Positions 1 through 8,916 of a stretch of DNA of 64,000 nucleotides are shown here, piece after piece (within the stretch, counting starts at the first letter, position 1; every line of letters starts with the position of its first letter). Position numbers and translations under genes: made by a program. The notes under the pieces were generated by a model. That model was not told the DNA's origin, did no database searches, and was given only the letters and a program-made list of their open reading frames with translations. This stretch comes from Agrobacterium vitis (GTDB lineage Bacteria; Pseudomonadota; Alphaproteobacteria; Rhizobiales; Rhizobiaceae). The stretch spans positions 1,074,001 to 1,138,000 of the forward strand of contig NZ_CP118260.1 of NCBI RefSeq assembly GCF_013337045.2, written 5' to 3'.

Positions 1-323
1 GGGGTCATGACCCAATAGCCCGCGCCCATTTCCGTGGCGGCGTAGACCAGGGTTTCCTTGTCGTGCTCGTAAATGCCGGAGGCCTTGATATGGCGGTATT
101 CATCGGCGTCTCGATTGACGGACGGCCATTGCTCTGGGGATGGTGCATCCACCGGCTCGGCATGAACACGTGCATCGACGCGAGCGATCAATGCCTGTTT
201 CCAGCCAAGGCGTTCGATTTGCCAGATGCCGAGGGCTATGAACAAGGCCGTTGCCAGCAATAGAAAGCTGGATAGTGCAACCTTCTTTATCGAAATACGC
301 CTGATGGCCTGCTGGTCTGACAT
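1..323 (-). CDS. SURF1 family cytochrome oxidase biogenesis protein (3' part lies outside the window)
   Basis: The reverse frame from the ATG at 323 gives 107 codons and then leaves the window, so only the N-terminal part is seen. It shows a basic start (MSDQQAIRRISIKK), one membrane segment of about 20 residues, then the SURF1-typical LGIWQIERLGWKQALI block and, further on, HIKASGIYEHDKETLVYA. SURF1 proteins are inner-membrane factors that help assemble haem-copper oxidases. Its place directly after cyoD supports that role for the bo3 oxidase. A longer frame starting at 330 overlaps it in another phase and has no family features. Confidence 0.85.
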   Translation of the reverse strand, partial: MSDQQAIRRISIKKVALSSFLLLATALFIALGIWQIERLGWKQALIARVDARVHAEPVDAPSPEQWPSVNRDADEYRHIKASGIYEHDKETLVYAATEMGAGYWVMT

Positions 324-343
324 GTATCAATCGTCCTGAAACG

Positions 344-373
344 GATCGGGCGACATGAATATGCCGCCCGATC
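344..373 (-). other. Hairpin between cyoD and the SURF1 gene
   Basis: A 9-bp perfect stem (GATCGGGCG at 344-352 and CGCCCGATC at 365-373) encloses a 12-nt loop in the short gap after cyoD. No U-run follows on the minus strand, so it is more likely an mRNA-stabilising or partial-attenuation element than a full terminator. Confidence 0.4.
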
Positions 374-387
374 GGATATCGGCGTCC

Positions 388-786
388 CTACGGAACGTTA
401 CGCATCATGTCCGGGCTCATCGGCATCATATTGGTGTTCAAGTGATGCATGACCCAGAGTGAGCCGGAGAGCGCGATAACGACAACGATGATGGTGAAGA
501 TCAACGCCATCATGTTCCAGCCGCCTTCCGACTTGGTATTCATATGCAGGAAGTAGATCATATGAACCACAACCTGGATGGCACCGAGGCCCATGACGAT
601 ACCAGCCAGCAAGGCCTTGTTGGTCAGGCTGCCGCTCATCACCAGATAGAACGGGATCGACGTCAGGATGACCGACAAGATAAAGCCGATCATATAGGTC
701 TTCATCGAGCCGTGGCTGGCTTCGTGGCCGCCATGGTGATGATCATGGCCGTGGCCATGCGAATGTGCGTGCGAATTGTCGTTCAT
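388..786 (-). CDS. cyoD: Cytochrome o ubiquinol oxidase subunit IV
   Basis: The 132-residue product is the small accessory subunit of the bo3 quinol oxidase. Three hydrophobic segments follow a soluble N-terminus, and the core (KTYMIGFILSVILTSIPFYLV, shown here only as its ends KTYM and FYLV) matches the CyoD family. I place the start at 786 because this ATG overlaps the cyoC stop as ATGA; an upstream extension to 867 would run deep into cyoC. The first 27 residues contain ten histidines (HAHSHGHGHDHHHGGHEASH), a metal-binding-like tail far richer in His than E. coli CyoD. It is the last subunit gene of the operon. Confidence 0.93.
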   Translation of the reverse strand: MNDNSHAHSHGHGHDHHHGGHEASHGSMKTYMIGFILSVILTSIPFYLVMSGSLTNKALLAGIVMGLGAIQVVVHMIYFLHMNTKSEGGWNMMALIFTIIVVVIALSGSLWVMHHLNTNMMPMSPDMMRNVP

Positions 787-1400
787 CCGATCACTCCCAG
801 CAGGTAGACGTAGGAGAATACGCCAATCCAGATAACGTCGAGGAAGTGCCAGAACATCGAGAGGCACATCAGGCGACGGCGGTTTGCTTCGACCAGTCCA
901 TGCTTGCCGACCTGGGCCATCAGCGTTACCAGCCAGATGATGCCGAAGGTAACGTGCAAACCGTGGGTGCCGACCAGCGTAAAGAAGGCTGACAGGAAGG
1001 CACTGCGATTTGGACCTGCTCCTTCATGGATCAGGTGAACGAACTCATAGAGTTCGAGCGCCAGGAAGATTGCGCCGAATACACCGGTCACGCCCAGCCA
1101 GATCAGCGTAGCGGCCTTGTTGTTCTTCTCCATCGACAGCATGGCAAAGCCATAGGTGATCGAGGAAAACAGCAGCATGGCTGTATTGATCGCTACCAGT
1201 TTCAGGTCGAACAGGTCGGCCGGAGCCGGGCCAGCCGCATAATTGCGACCGAGCACGGCATAGGTGGCAAACAGCATTGCGAAGATCAGGCAGTCGCTCA
1301 TCAGGTAGAGCCAGAACCCAAGGTTCGTGCTGCTTTCCGGATGATGCTCTTCCGTCAGGTAGAATTCCGGCTTTGCGGTTTTTAAAGTTCTGGGATCCAT
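783..1400 (-). CDS. cyoC: Cytochrome o ubiquinol oxidase subunit III
   Basis: This 205-residue protein has the five membrane segments expected of the CyoC/COX3 family, with the signatures LGFWLYLMSDCLIFAMLFA near the N-terminus and GTHGLHVTFGIIWL around residue 140. Subunit III supports the catalytic subunit in the inner membrane. It starts 4 bp after the cyoB stop and overlaps cyoD by 4 bp, so it is co-transcribed and probably translationally coupled. Confidence 0.96.
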   Translation of the reverse strand: MDPRTLKTAKPEFYLTEEHHPESSTNLGFWLYLMSDCLIFAMLFATYAVLGRNYAAGPAPADLFDLKLVAINTAMLLFSSITYGFAMLSMEKNNKAATLIWLGVTGVFGAIFLALELYEFVHLIHEGAGPNRSAFLSAFFTLVGTHGLHVTFGIIWLVTLMAQVGKHGLVEANRRRLMCLSMFWHFLDVIWIGVFSYVYLLGVIG

Positions 1401-1404
1401 CTGA

Positions 1405-3408
1405 TCACCCCTTCCTTGCCAGAAGCGCGGTCCGCGTTGCCTCGGTATTCACCACCTCTTCGGCGGAGATATAGAAGTCGCGGTTGTAGTTGAACGTGTG
1501 CGAGATCGACACTGCGATGATCGCCACGAAAGACACGATGGCCAACCACCACATGTACCAGATCAGGCCGAATGCCATGGCAACGCTGAGACCCGCAAGG
1601 ATAACGCCCGTGCCGGTATTCTTCGGCATGTGGATCGGCTTGAAGCCCAGCAGAGGACGGCTATAGCCACGCTTCTTCATGTCATCCCAGGCGTCGGTAT
1701 CATGGACGACTGGCGTGAAAGCGAAGTTATAGGCCGGCGGTGGCGAAGAAATAGACCATTCCAGAGTCCGGCCATTCCATGGGTCGCCCGTCAGGTCCGC
1801 CAGTTCGTGACGCTTGAAATAGCTGACGACGAGCTGGATGACGAAGGAGGCGATACCAAGCGCAATCAGGCAGGCACCAAATGCAGCGATGATGAACCAG
1901 ATTTGCAGCGACGGATCGTCGAACTGGCTCATGCGGCGGGTGACACCCATCAGGCCGAGAACATACAGCGGCATGAAGGCGAAGTAGAAGCCAACCAACC
2001 AGAACCAGAAGGACATCTTGCCCCAGAACGGATCGAGCTTGTAGCCGAACGCTTTCGGGAACCAGAACGTGACGCCAGCCATCAGCCCGAACACCACGCC
2101 GCCAATGATGACATTATGGAAGTGGGCGATCAGGAACAGCGAGTTGTGCAGGACGAAGTCGGCTGGTGGCACGGCAAGAAGAACGCCGGTCATGCCGCCG
2201 ATCACGAAAGTCACCATAAAGCCCATGGTCCAAAGCATCGGCACTTCGAACCGGATGCGGCCACGATACATCGTGAACAGCCAGTTGAAGATCTTGGCAC
2301 CCGTCGGGATCGAGATGATCATCGTCGTGATGCCGAAGAACGAGTTGACGCTGGCGCCCGAACCCATGGTGAAGAAGTGATGCAGCCACACCAGGTAGGA
2401 CAGGACCGTAATACAGACCGTGGCGTAAACCATCGATGTATAGCCAAACAGGCGCTTGCCGGAGAAGGTCGAAACCACTTCTGAGAAAATGCCGAAGGCG
2501 GGCAGAACCAGAATATAGACTTCCGGGTGACCCCAGATCCAGATCAGGTTCACATACATCATCGGGTTGCCGCCGAGATCGTTGGTGAAGAAATTGGTGC
2601 CGACATAACGGTCGAGCGTCAGCAGAGCCAACGTGGCAGTCAGGATCGGGAAGCTGGCAACGATCAACACGTTGGTGCAGAGCGAGGTCCAGGTGAAGAT
2701 TGGCATCTTCATCATGGTCATGCCCGGAGCGCGCATCTTGACGATGGTCGCAATCAGGTTGATGCCTGATAATGTCGTTCCGACACCGGCCACCTGAAGT
2801 CCCCAGATGTAGTAATCGACGCCGACGCCGGGGCTGTAATCGCCACCCGAAAGCGGCGGATAAGCCAGCCAGCCGGTACGGGCGAATTCACCGACGAACA
2901 GCGAAATCATTACGATCACCGCACCTGCAACCGTCATCCAGAAGGAGAAGTTGTTGAGGAACGGGAAGGACACGTCGCGCGCGCCGATCTGCAAGGGAAC
3001 GACGAGGTTCATCAAGCCGGTTACAAACGGCATGGCCATGAAGAAGATCATGATCACGCCATGGGCGGTGAAGACCTGGTCATAATGATGCGGCGGCAGA
3101 AAGCCTTCATTGCCGTTGAAGGCCATGGCCTGCTGGCCACGCATCATCAAGGCATCGGCAAAGCCGCGCAACAGCATGATCAGCGCCAGAATGACATACA
3201 TCACGCCGATCTTCTTGTGATCGACGCTGGTGAACCATTCATTCCAGAGATAGCCCCAGAGGCGGAAGTAGGTAACGGCGCCGAGCACGGCAATGCCACC
3301 GATCGCGACAGCCACAAAGGTCAGCACGAGAATGGGTTCGTGATACGGGATCGCATCTAGGGTCAACCGGCCGAAGATGAACTTCATAAGGTCAGGGTTT
3401 GAGAACAT
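1405..3408 (-). CDS. cyoB: Cytochrome o ubiquinol oxidase subunit I (haem-copper catalytic subunit)
   Basis: The 667-residue, roughly 15-helix subunit I reduces O2 with electrons from ubiquinol and pumps protons. All metal ligands can be placed: His116 and His431 for low-spin haem b, His429 for haem o, and His294, His343 and His344 for CuB. Tyr298 in GHPEVY is the residue cross-linked to His294 in this family. Each lies 10 positions after its E. coli CyoB counterpart, so no key residue is missing. The long open frame on the opposite strand (1498-2484) is an antisense shadow. Confidence 0.98.
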   Translation of the reverse strand: MFSNPDLMKFIFGRLTLDAIPYHEPILVLTFVAVAIGGIAVLGAVTYFRLWGYLWNEWFTSVDHKKIGVMYVILALIMLLRGFADALMMRGQQAMAFNGNEGFLPPHHYDQVFTAHGVIMIFFMAMPFVTGLMNLVVPLQIGARDVSFPFLNNFSFWMTVAGAVIVMISLFVGEFARTGWLAYPPLSGGDYSPGVGVDYYIWGLQVAGVGTTLSGINLIATIVKMRAPGMTMMKMPIFTWTSLCTNVLIVASFPILTATLALLTLDRYVGTNFFTNDLGGNPMMYVNLIWIWGHPEVYILVLPAFGIFSEVVSTFSGKRLFGYTSMVYATVCITVLSYLVWLHHFFTMGSGASVNSFFGITTMIISIPTGAKIFNWLFTMYRGRIRFEVPMLWTMGFMVTFVIGGMTGVLLAVPPADFVLHNSLFLIAHFHNVIIGGVVFGLMAGVTFWFPKAFGYKLDPFWGKMSFWFWLVGFYFAFMPLYVLGLMGVTRRMSQFDDPSLQIWFIIAAFGACLIALGIASFVIQLVVSYFKRHELADLTGDPWNGRTLEWSISSPPPAYNFAFTPVVHDTDAWDDMKKRGYSRPLLGFKPIHMPKNTGTGVILAGLSVAMAFGLIWYMWWLAIVSFVAIIAVSISHTFNYNRDFYISAEEVVNTEATRTALLARKG

Positions 3409-3448
3409 GGGAGGCCCCGTTTAAGTTGAATATCGCGAGATTGCCGGC

Positions 3449-4651
3449 TCAGTTTTTAGGCTGAGCTGGCGCGGTCGCGCCGTTATCTGTGTCAGGCATG
3501 TCCATTCCAGGCATGGAATGATCGGCCATCGAATGATGCATTGTGTGGTTGCCGGCGTCAGTTGTGGATGCGACGGGCATGCTGTCGGTAGCAGGAGCAG
3601 CCTGCGAATGATCCTGTGGCGCATTCGCGTCGGTGCCATGGCCTGGCGTGACACTCAGATCGACACCACGGTTGTCATATTGCAGTTTCTCGCGGTTCTC
3701 GGCGCTTTCCTTGCCAGCTCCGCCCATCATGTCGATATGCATCATGTTGCTCATGCACATTTTCGCAGGATCGACACACATATTGATGATGGCGTTGAAA
3801 AGATCCTTGTCGGCGGATGCAAAGTAGCGCACCGGATCTTTTTCACTTGGCTTTTCAAGCTTGATATAGGCGTCGCGGTTAAGCGCGGTGCCTTTCGCCT
3901 TGACCTGAGCTACCCAGTCGGCAAAGCCCTGATCGGTCAGACCGTGGAACTTGAAGCGCATGTTGGAAAAACCAGCGCCAGAATAGTTGGCCGAGAAACC
4001 GTCATAAACGCCTTCCTTGTTGATCACGCCGTGCAGCTTGGTCTGCATGCCAGGCATGGCGTAGATCTGGCCAGCAAGCGCCGGGATATAGAAGGAGTTC
4101 ATCACCGACTGAGCGGTAATCTTGAAATTGATCGGAACATCAACCGGTGCTGCCAGTTCGTTGACCGTGGCAATCCCGAGGTCCGGGTAGATGAACATCC
4201 ACTTCCAATCGAGAGCGACGACTTCAACAGTCAGCGGCTTCACGTCGGCGGGAATGGTTCGCTCGGCATCAATCCGCTCCAAAGGGCGGTAGGGGTCGAG
4301 CTTATGTGTGGAGATCCAGGTTACCGTTCCCAGAACCAGAATGATGGCGACGGGTGCCGACCAGATCAGGATTTCAATCTTGGTGGAATGGTTCCAGTCC
4401 GGCAGATAGACCGCCGAGGTGTTGGAAGAGCGATATTTCCACGCAAAGAAAAACGTCAGCAGGATCACCGGGACGATAATGATCAGCATCAACACGGTGG
4501 CGAAGACCACGAGGTCGCGTTGTTGCGCTGCAATGTCACCGGCGGGGGACATCACCACCATGTTACAGCCCGAAAGCAGCAGCATGGGCAAAAGCAGGAG
4601 GGAGGATAGGATCGGGAATTTTTTCATTACTTTGACTCTCATCAAGCGCAT
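3449..4651 (-). CDS. cyoA: Cytochrome o ubiquinol oxidase subunit II (lipoprotein)
   Basis: CyoA is the quinol-oxidase subunit II, anchored by an N-terminal lipid and two membrane helices, with a periplasmic cupredoxin fold that lacks CuA. A lipoprotein signal ends in the lipobox LLSGC (Cys29 from the start used). ATGs at 4651, 4639 and 4627 are possible; starting at 4627 (MKKFPILSS) gives the neatest signal peptide, while an AAGGA lies 13 nt before 4651. The last 60 residues form a disordered His/Met-rich tail (for example NHTMHHSMADHSMPGMDMPD) not present in E. coli CyoA. First gene of the cyo operon; 40 bp separate it from cyoB. Confidence 0.95.
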   Translation of the reverse strand: MRLMRVKVMKKFPILSSLLLLPMLLLSGCNMVVMSPAGDIAAQQRDLVVFATVLMLIIIVPVILLTFFFAWKYRSSNTSAVYLPDWNHSTKIEILIWSAPVAIILVLGTVTWISTHKLDPYRPLERIDAERTIPADVKPLTVEVVALDWKWMFIYPDLGIATVNELAAPVDVPINFKITAQSVMNSFYIPALAGQIYAMPGMQTKLHGVINKEGVYDGFSANYSGAGFSNMRFKFHGLTDQGFADWVAQVKAKGTALNRDAYIKLEKPSEKDPVRYFASADKDLFNAIINMCVDPAKMCMSNMMHIDMMGGAGKESAENREKLQYDNRGVDLSVTPGHGTDANAPQDHSQAAPATDSMPVASTTDAGNHTMHHSMADHSMPGMDMPDTDNGATAPAQPKN

Positions 4652-5011
4652 AAGCGCGAATTAATCCTTTTCCGGTGAGATTAAATGCGCGTTTTGTCGC
4701 AGGGAGTGTCGCTAATATAGGAAATATATCCTCCTATGGTTGTTGTGTGCTATCGCAGTGGTGCGGGTATGCCTTTCAAAAACCCTTGCGAATCAGTGGG
4801 TTCCATCGAAGTTCTCTTCGCAGTTGCGAGATGAAAAATGCCACTTTTTGTCGTGGCAAAAGGCTCGAAATGGCAATAATCAAATTGTCGCACCCTTGAA
4901 AAACTGCCTGGCCAATGCGGGTGCGCCAACGGTTTCACCCGGAATCGGAAAATTGGCAAAAAATTATTCGTCCCCGGGAATATCAACAGCCTCTCCTGCG
5001 TATATAGGGGT
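4652..5011. other. Intergenic region between cyoA and the ECF sigma gene
   Basis: This 360-bp divergent region must hold the cyo promoter and the promoter of the sigma operon. Apart from the ECF-like promoter annotated separately, I see an imperfect dyad ATAGGA (4717-4722) / TCCTAT (4732-4737) on the cyoA side, without a known regulator. Short reading frames here have no coding features. Confidence 0.5.
4977..5003 (+). promoter_or_regulatory. Candidate ECF-type autoregulatory promoter
   Basis: GGAAT at 4977-4981, a 17-nt spacer, then CGTAT at 4999-5003. This resembles the GGAAc - 16/17 nt - CGTt pattern of alphaproteobacterial ECF sigma promoters. It ends 8 nt before the ATG of the sigma gene, so transcription from it would give an almost leaderless mRNA. 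Autoregulation is an inference from position and consensus. Confidence 0.5.
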
Positions 5012-5611
5012 ATGAACAACAGATCCGGCCCCTTTGACGTGATTGGACAATTGGCAGCGCTGAGGCGTTATGCCCTGTCGCTTGTGCGCAATACCGATGA
5101 AGCCGAGGATCTCGTCAACGATGCCCTGGTCAGGGCCTATGAGCACCAGAACAGCTTCCGGCGCGGTGGCAATATCCGCCAATGGTTGTTTTCGATCCTG
5201 CACAATACCCACGTGGATAGCTTGCGACGCAGGCGATCTGCGGCGAGGCGCGATGCGCTGGCAGCTGATCTTGTCGATCCGGTCATAGGGGCCGAGCAGG
5301 AGCATGTGGTGCGGTTGGCGCAGGTGCGCCGAGCCTTTATGGATTTGCCGGAAGAGCAGCGCCAGGCCCTGCATCTCGTGGCGATCGAAGAGCTCTCCTA
5401 CCAGGAGGCTGCCGATGTTTTGAATATTCCAGTTGGCACGCTGATGTCGCGGCTGTCGCGGGCGCGGGCGCGGCTGCGCGATCTTGAAATGACAGATGCG
5501 GGACGGCGGGCGCTACCGCCACCGGTTGAGAAGCCAGCCCAAAGAGGGCAGGGCGGCTCCAAACCGGTAGGCCTTCGCATTGTTGGAGGTTCCGATGATA
5601 CACCATCCTGA
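5012..5611 (+). CDS. ECF (group 4) RNA polymerase sigma factor
   Basis: The 199-residue protein has sigma region 2 (LRRYALSLVRNTDEAEDLVNDALVRAYE, here quoted only as LRRYALSLVRN and EDLVNDALVRAYE) at about residues 17-80. Region 4 (LPEEQRQALHLV then YQEAADVLNIPVGTLMSRLS) lies at about 113-160. It lacks regions 1 and 3, as expected for ECF sigmas. The next gene overlaps it and encodes a likely anti-sigma factor. The ATG at 5012 has AGGGG only 1 nt upstream, too close for normal ribosome binding, so translation may be leaderless or start at GTG 5039. The C-terminal 40 residues are low in complexity. Confidence 0.93.
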   Translation: MNNRSGPFDVIGQLAALRRYALSLVRNTDEAEDLVNDALVRAYEHQNSFRRGGNIRQWLFSILHNTHVDSLRRRRSAARRDALAADLVDPVIGAEQEHVVRLAQVRRAFMDLPEEQRQALHLVAIEELSYQEAADVLNIPVGTLMSRLSRARARLRDLEMTDAGRRALPPPVEKPAQRGQGGSKPVGLRIVGGSDDTPS

Positions 5612-6419
5612 TCCAGTTTTGGATTTTGATCTACAGGCCTATATCGACGATCAACTGACCGTTCAGCGGCGGATCGAGGTCGAGGCCTATCTTTCCAGGC
5701 ATCCCGATGCAGCGGCGCGGATGATGGCCGATCTGCGTGTGCGCGACGAGTTGCGCTTGGGGCTGGCCCATGACCGAGTGGCGCTTGATTTGGGCGCGGC
5801 GCGGCCGGAGACCCGGGATGCGGCTCGCCAGCTGGAGCAGGCTTTGATGCAGGCAGGCCGCATGACAGTGCTGCGCCGGGCGGCTGCGGTGGCTATTTTT
5901 ATCGGCGTTGGTTGGGTCGCGCATTCCGTTATCAATCCATTCGCGGCCACCCAGGTTGTCGCCTCCGTGCCGACACCGGCCTTCGTGCGCGAAGCATTAC
6001 AAGCCCATGAAACGACATTGTTGCGGGAAAGTCTTCATCCTCATCAGGTCACGCAGGTTCAAGGGAGTGACGGCCAAGCCGGGGCGCCAATGTTTGACCG
6101 CAAGGAAATTCGCTCTGCGACTGGCATCGTCATGCCGGATATGCCCAGCAATTGGACGATTGCCGATAGCCAGATTTTCCCCTCGGCTTACGGACCGAGT
6201 GTTGAAATCGCCGTCAAACCGAAGCGGGGCTCGGAGGTAACGTTGTTTGCCGCCCGCACGGGCTCCTTCGCTGTCCAGAATGTCACGCTCGCTCAGACGG
6301 ATGGTGCAAAGGCTGCTTATTGGCAGATCGGCGAGGTCGCTTACGCGCTGGTGTCGAAGGACCGCTCGGGCGACGAATTGACAGATGTGGCTGGCCAGCT
6401 TGCCAGGACGCTTTACTGA
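5595..6419 (+). CDS. Probable anti-sigma factor, single-pass membrane protein
   Basis: The 274-residue product begins with a short cytoplasmic domain of the RsiW/RskA sort (DFDLQAYIDDQLTVQRR, then VEAYLSRHPDAAARM) but without the His-x3-Cys-x2-Cys zinc motif. One membrane helix follows at about residues 95-115 (VLRRAAAVAIFIGVGWVAHS) and then a periplasmic domain of about 160 residues. ATG 5595 is chosen over TTG 5580 because GGAGG sits 5 nt upstream; this makes it overlap the sigma gene by 17 bp. It likely binds and holds the sigma factor at the membrane. The signal it senses cannot be read from the sequence. Confidence 0.82.
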   Translation: MIHHPDPVLDFDLQAYIDDQLTVQRRIEVEAYLSRHPDAAARMMADLRVRDELRLGLAHDRVALDLGAARPETRDAARQLEQALMQAGRMTVLRRAAAVAIFIGVGWVAHSVINPFAATQVVASVPTPAFVREALQAHETTLLRESLHPHQVTQVQGSDGQAGAPMFDRKEIRSATGIVMPDMPSNWTIADSQIFPSAYGPSVEIAVKPKRGSEVTLFAARTGSFAVQNVTLAQTDGAKAAYWQIGEVAYALVSKDRSGDELTDVAGQLARTLY

Positions 6420-6514
6420 AACCGGGTTGGCGCCGCGTTAAAAAGCGGCGGGCCTGTAATGACTTATGGCGTGACATTCATTGTCAGCCTGAACATCAAG
6501 AGGAGACCTCAATT

Positions 6515-7231
6515 ATGGAACCTGTGAATAAACACTATCCTTTCGGCGCACAGGCGCAGGCGGGTGCCTTGTTCGATCAGGGCCTGCGTAGGCATATGCT
6601 AAGCGTTTACAATTATATGGCCCTTGGCCTGGTCATCACCGGTCTTGTTGCGTTTATTGTCGGCTCGACACCAGCGCTGTATGTGCCGATTTTCCAGTCG
6701 CCGCTGAAATGGGTGGTGATGCTTGCACCGCTCGCCTTCGTGTTTTTCTTCTCCTTCCGCATTCAGACCATGTCGGCCAGTGCGGCGCAGATGGCGTTCT
6801 GGGCGTTTTGTGCGGTCATGGGCCTGTCGATGGCCTCAGTCTTCCTGGTCTTTACCGGTACCAGCATTGCGCGGACATTCTTCATCGCCGCAACCATGTT
6901 CGGCTCCATGAGCCTTTACGGCTACACCACAAAGCGTGACCTGTCGAAATTCGGCTCCTTCCTGATGATGGGTCTGATTGGCGTGGTCATCGCCTCCATC
7001 GTCAACATTTTCTTAGGCTCCAGCGCGCTGCAATTTGCGATCTCGGTGATTGGTATCCTGGTTTTCGTCGGCCTGACGGCTTGGGACACCCAGAATATCA
7101 AGGAGCAATATGCCGAAAATATCGATCAGGAATCGCGCCAAAAGCTGGCAGTGTTCGGCGCTCTTTCGCTTTACCTGAACTTCGTCAATATCTTCCAGCT
7201 TCTGCTGAATTTCACCGGTGAACGGGAATAG
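6515..7231 (+). CDS. Bax inhibitor-1 / YccA family membrane protein
   Basis: This 238-residue protein has about seven hydrophobic segments and the BI-1 family features: FDQGLRRHMLSVYNYMALGL near the start, MFGSMSLYGYTTKRDLSKFG in the middle, and a C-terminal TAWDTQNIKEQY block with acidic residues. Family members are calcium-leak or proton-coupled channels or stress modulators. ATG 6515 has AGGAGA 8 nt upstream; longer frames reaching back to 6320 overlap the anti-sigma gene. It may belong to the sigma regulon by position only. Confidence 0.93.
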   Translation: MEPVNKHYPFGAQAQAGALFDQGLRRHMLSVYNYMALGLVITGLVAFIVGSTPALYVPIFQSPLKWVVMLAPLAFVFFFSFRIQTMSASAAQMAFWAFCAVMGLSMASVFLVFTGTSIARTFFIAATMFGSMSLYGYTTKRDLSKFGSFLMMGLIGVVIASIVNIFLGSSALQFAISVIGILVFVGLTAWDTQNIKEQYAENIDQESRQKLAVFGALSLYLNFVNIFQLLLNFTGERE

Positions 7232-7260
7232 TCTTCGCTGACATGGACTGAAGACAAAAT

Positions 7261-7296
7261 AGCCGCCGGTCCTGAGGGAACGGCGGCTTTGTTTTT
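7261..7296 (+). terminator. Rho-independent terminator after the BI-1 gene
   Basis: AGCCGCCG (7261-7268) pairs with CGGCGGCT (7281-7288) over a 12-nt loop and is followed by TTGTTTTT. It also lies between convergent genes, since the pseudoazurin gene ends at 7328. Confidence 0.88.
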
Positions 7297-7327
7297 ATGG
7301 TAATTTTTCGGTCTGCGCAGTCGATTT

Positions 7328-7777
7328 TCAGTGCAGCGTATCCAGTTCAGCCAGCAATTTGTCCTTGGCTTTTTTGGGCAGGGTCGAGGCCGCAAAGGCA
7401 GCGGCGTTGGCGGGCGGAACGTCGCCGACCACCACAACGGCCACCATGCCCATGCCAACATGCGGTGCACATTTGACGCCGTAAGCACCGACTTGGGTGA
7501 ATGTCACCTTCACGGTTTCATTGATCTTGCCTTTGAAGACCTCCGCACCCTCAGGTACCAGGCCGGTAATGGCCTCGGCACTGTGTCCCTTGTCCGTTGG
7601 GATGAAGGTTACGGTGTCGCCAGGAGCGATTTTCAGCGCGGCTGGTTCGAACACCATGGGTGTGCCATCGGCCCCCTTGTTCAGCATATGGATTTCGTAA
7701 TCAGCGGCGAAGGCCGATGCCGTCGACATCGCGCCGATGATGGTAAGGGCGGCGAGGCGCTTCAAGGCGATATGCAT
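7328..7777 (-). CDS. Pseudoazurin (type 1 blue copper protein)
   Basis: A 149-residue periplasmic electron carrier. Residues 1-24 are a Sec signal peptide ending in ASAFA-A. The mature part is a cupredoxin with all four type 1 copper ligands: His65 (KGHSAEA), Cys103, His106 and Met111 in [10 protein letters not shown], where the Cys+3 and Cys+8 spacing matches pseudoazurins. Pseudoazurins donate electrons to nitrite reductase (NirK) or nitrous oxide reductase, but neither enzyme gene is in the window. It is divergent from nnrU and has an FNR-like site upstream. Confidence 0.94.
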   Translation of the reverse strand: MHIALKRLAALTIIGAMSTASAFAADYEIHMLNKGADGTPMVFEPAALKIAPGDTVTFIPTDKGHSAEAITGLVPEGAEVFKGKINETVKVTFTQVGAYGVKCAPHVGMGMVAVVVVGDVPPANAAAFAASTLPKKAKDKLLAELDTLH

Positions 7778-7840
7778 GGTGTTTCACTCTCTTTTGTGTC
7801 TCTTCGCTCACGCTTTTAAATCACCGGATGCGGCATCACT

Positions 7841-7854
7841 TTGATCTTGCGCAA
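7841..7854. promoter_or_regulatory. Possible FNR/FixK/NnrR-type box
   Basis: TTGATCTTGCGCAA resembles TTGAT-N4-ATCAA with two mismatches in the second half. It is centred about 70 bp upstream of the pseudoazurin start. A class II position (-41.5) would put the transcript start near 7806 with a leader of about 30 nt, a plausible arrangement. The other direction faces nnrU. Confidence 0.35.
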
Positions 7855-8049
7855 ATCGCGCGTTTGTGACCCTCAAAAGGTGGGGGCCTGGCTTGAGTTT
7901 ATCCGGGAAAAGTGGAATGCGGTTTCCTTGAAAAGGGACGCGCTATCAAGAAGCCTGGGGCGTTGCCTATGGTCATGGTGCAGCGGCCTCGGCCTTAGGA
8001 GTGTGTGGTTTGCTGTCTCTCATTGATGTGTGCGTTATGGGATGGTTAC

Positions 8050-8739
8050 ATGGCTAACCTGGTCCTGGCGTTGATTTCCTTTGTGTTGACGCATTCCGTC
8101 CCGGCACTACCCAGCATCAAAGGTCGGCTTGTGTCCCGTCTGGGGCGCACGACCTATATGGTTCTCTATTCGATCCTGTCGCTGGCAGGCTTGGTCTGGA
8201 TATTCTTCGCCTTCATGGAAGCCGATGACGTGGCGCTGTGGATGGACAGGGCCTGGCAGGCATGGCTGACGCTGGTGCTCGTGCCGATCGGTCTTTTTCT
8301 GGTTGTGTGCGGTTTGATCAGTCCCAACCCATATTCGGTGACCTTCAGGTCAGGGCGAAAGCCTGGTGCCATCGTTTCGATAACCCGTCATCCGGTTTTG
8401 TGGGGATTTTTCCTCTGGGCTTTCGGTCATATTTTCCCAAATGGTGAAATGCGTGGCGTTATTCTATTTGGCGGATTTTCGCTTTTCTCGCTGGTGGGAA
8501 TGGCGGTACTGGAGCGCCGCAGTCGGAAAATTATCGACGCAGTTGGGCCGGAATTGGGTGCCGCAACGTCGGTTCTGCCCTTTGCCGCTATTTTGTCTGG
8601 CCGTGCCAGATTGCGTCTGGACCGCGACATGTCGATGGCGCTTGTCCTGACCGCAGCAGGCACCTTCGCTTTGCTGTTTGCCTTCCATGAAGTGTTGTTC
8701 GGTGTCGATCCCCTGCTGTTGGCGCTCTATGGGGTTTAA
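8050..8739 (+). CDS. nnrU: NnrU family integral membrane protein
   Basis: The 229-residue, six- to seven-helix protein carries the NnrU/isoprenylcysteine-methyltransferase-like core: LTHSVPA near the N-terminus, GRTTYMVLYSILSLAGLVW, then SITRHPVLWGFFLWAFGHIFPNG with the conserved RHP. NnrU was described as needed for nitrite and nitric oxide reductase expression or activity in Rhodobacter; its exact chemistry is unknown. I use ATG 8050, where the hydrophobic N-terminus begins, rather than the upstream in-frame ATGs at 8005 and 8026. The divergent pseudoazurin gene suggests a remnant or outpost of a denitrification set. Confidence 0.87.
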   Translation: MANLVLALISFVLTHSVPALPSIKGRLVSRLGRTTYMVLYSILSLAGLVWIFFAFMEADDVALWMDRAWQAWLTLVLVPIGLFLVVCGLISPNPYSVTFRSGRKPGAIVSITRHPVLWGFFLWAFGHIFPNGEMRGVILFGGFSLFSLVGMAVLERRSRKIIDAVGPELGAATSVLPFAAILSGRARLRLDRDMSMALVLTAAGTFALLFAFHEVLFGVDPLLLALYGV

Positions 8740-8916
8740 TCGATATAATTGTTCTATTTTGATATGACCGCTTCGAAATCAGCCGAGATGGCTCGTTCAA
8801 GGCCTACGGAACTGAAAAAACATTATCATTACGGGAAAGATCGTTTGGTTCTCGGCGAATAAAGTCCTATCATTCCCAAAGGGGTAAGGTGTTGACTGCA
8901 ACTGAAAGAGGTTCGC

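Noticed and set aside
100..330. 76-codon minus-strand frame at the left edge
   Set aside because: It overlaps the SURF1 frame in another phase and lacks family features; SURF1 starts at 323.
1498..2484. 328-codon open frame on the plus strand opposite cyoB
   Set aside because: Antisense to a fully conserved subunit I gene; composition is Asp/His/Arg-rich, without domains, typical of antisense frames in GC-rich DNA.
3518..4609. 363-codon open frame opposite cyoA
   Set aside because: Antisense shadow; no start signal or family features.
6431..6450. Short stem CGCCGC/GCGGCG between the anti-sigma and BI-1 genes
   Set aside because: Only 6 bp with an A-rich loop and no U-run; too weak to call a terminator.
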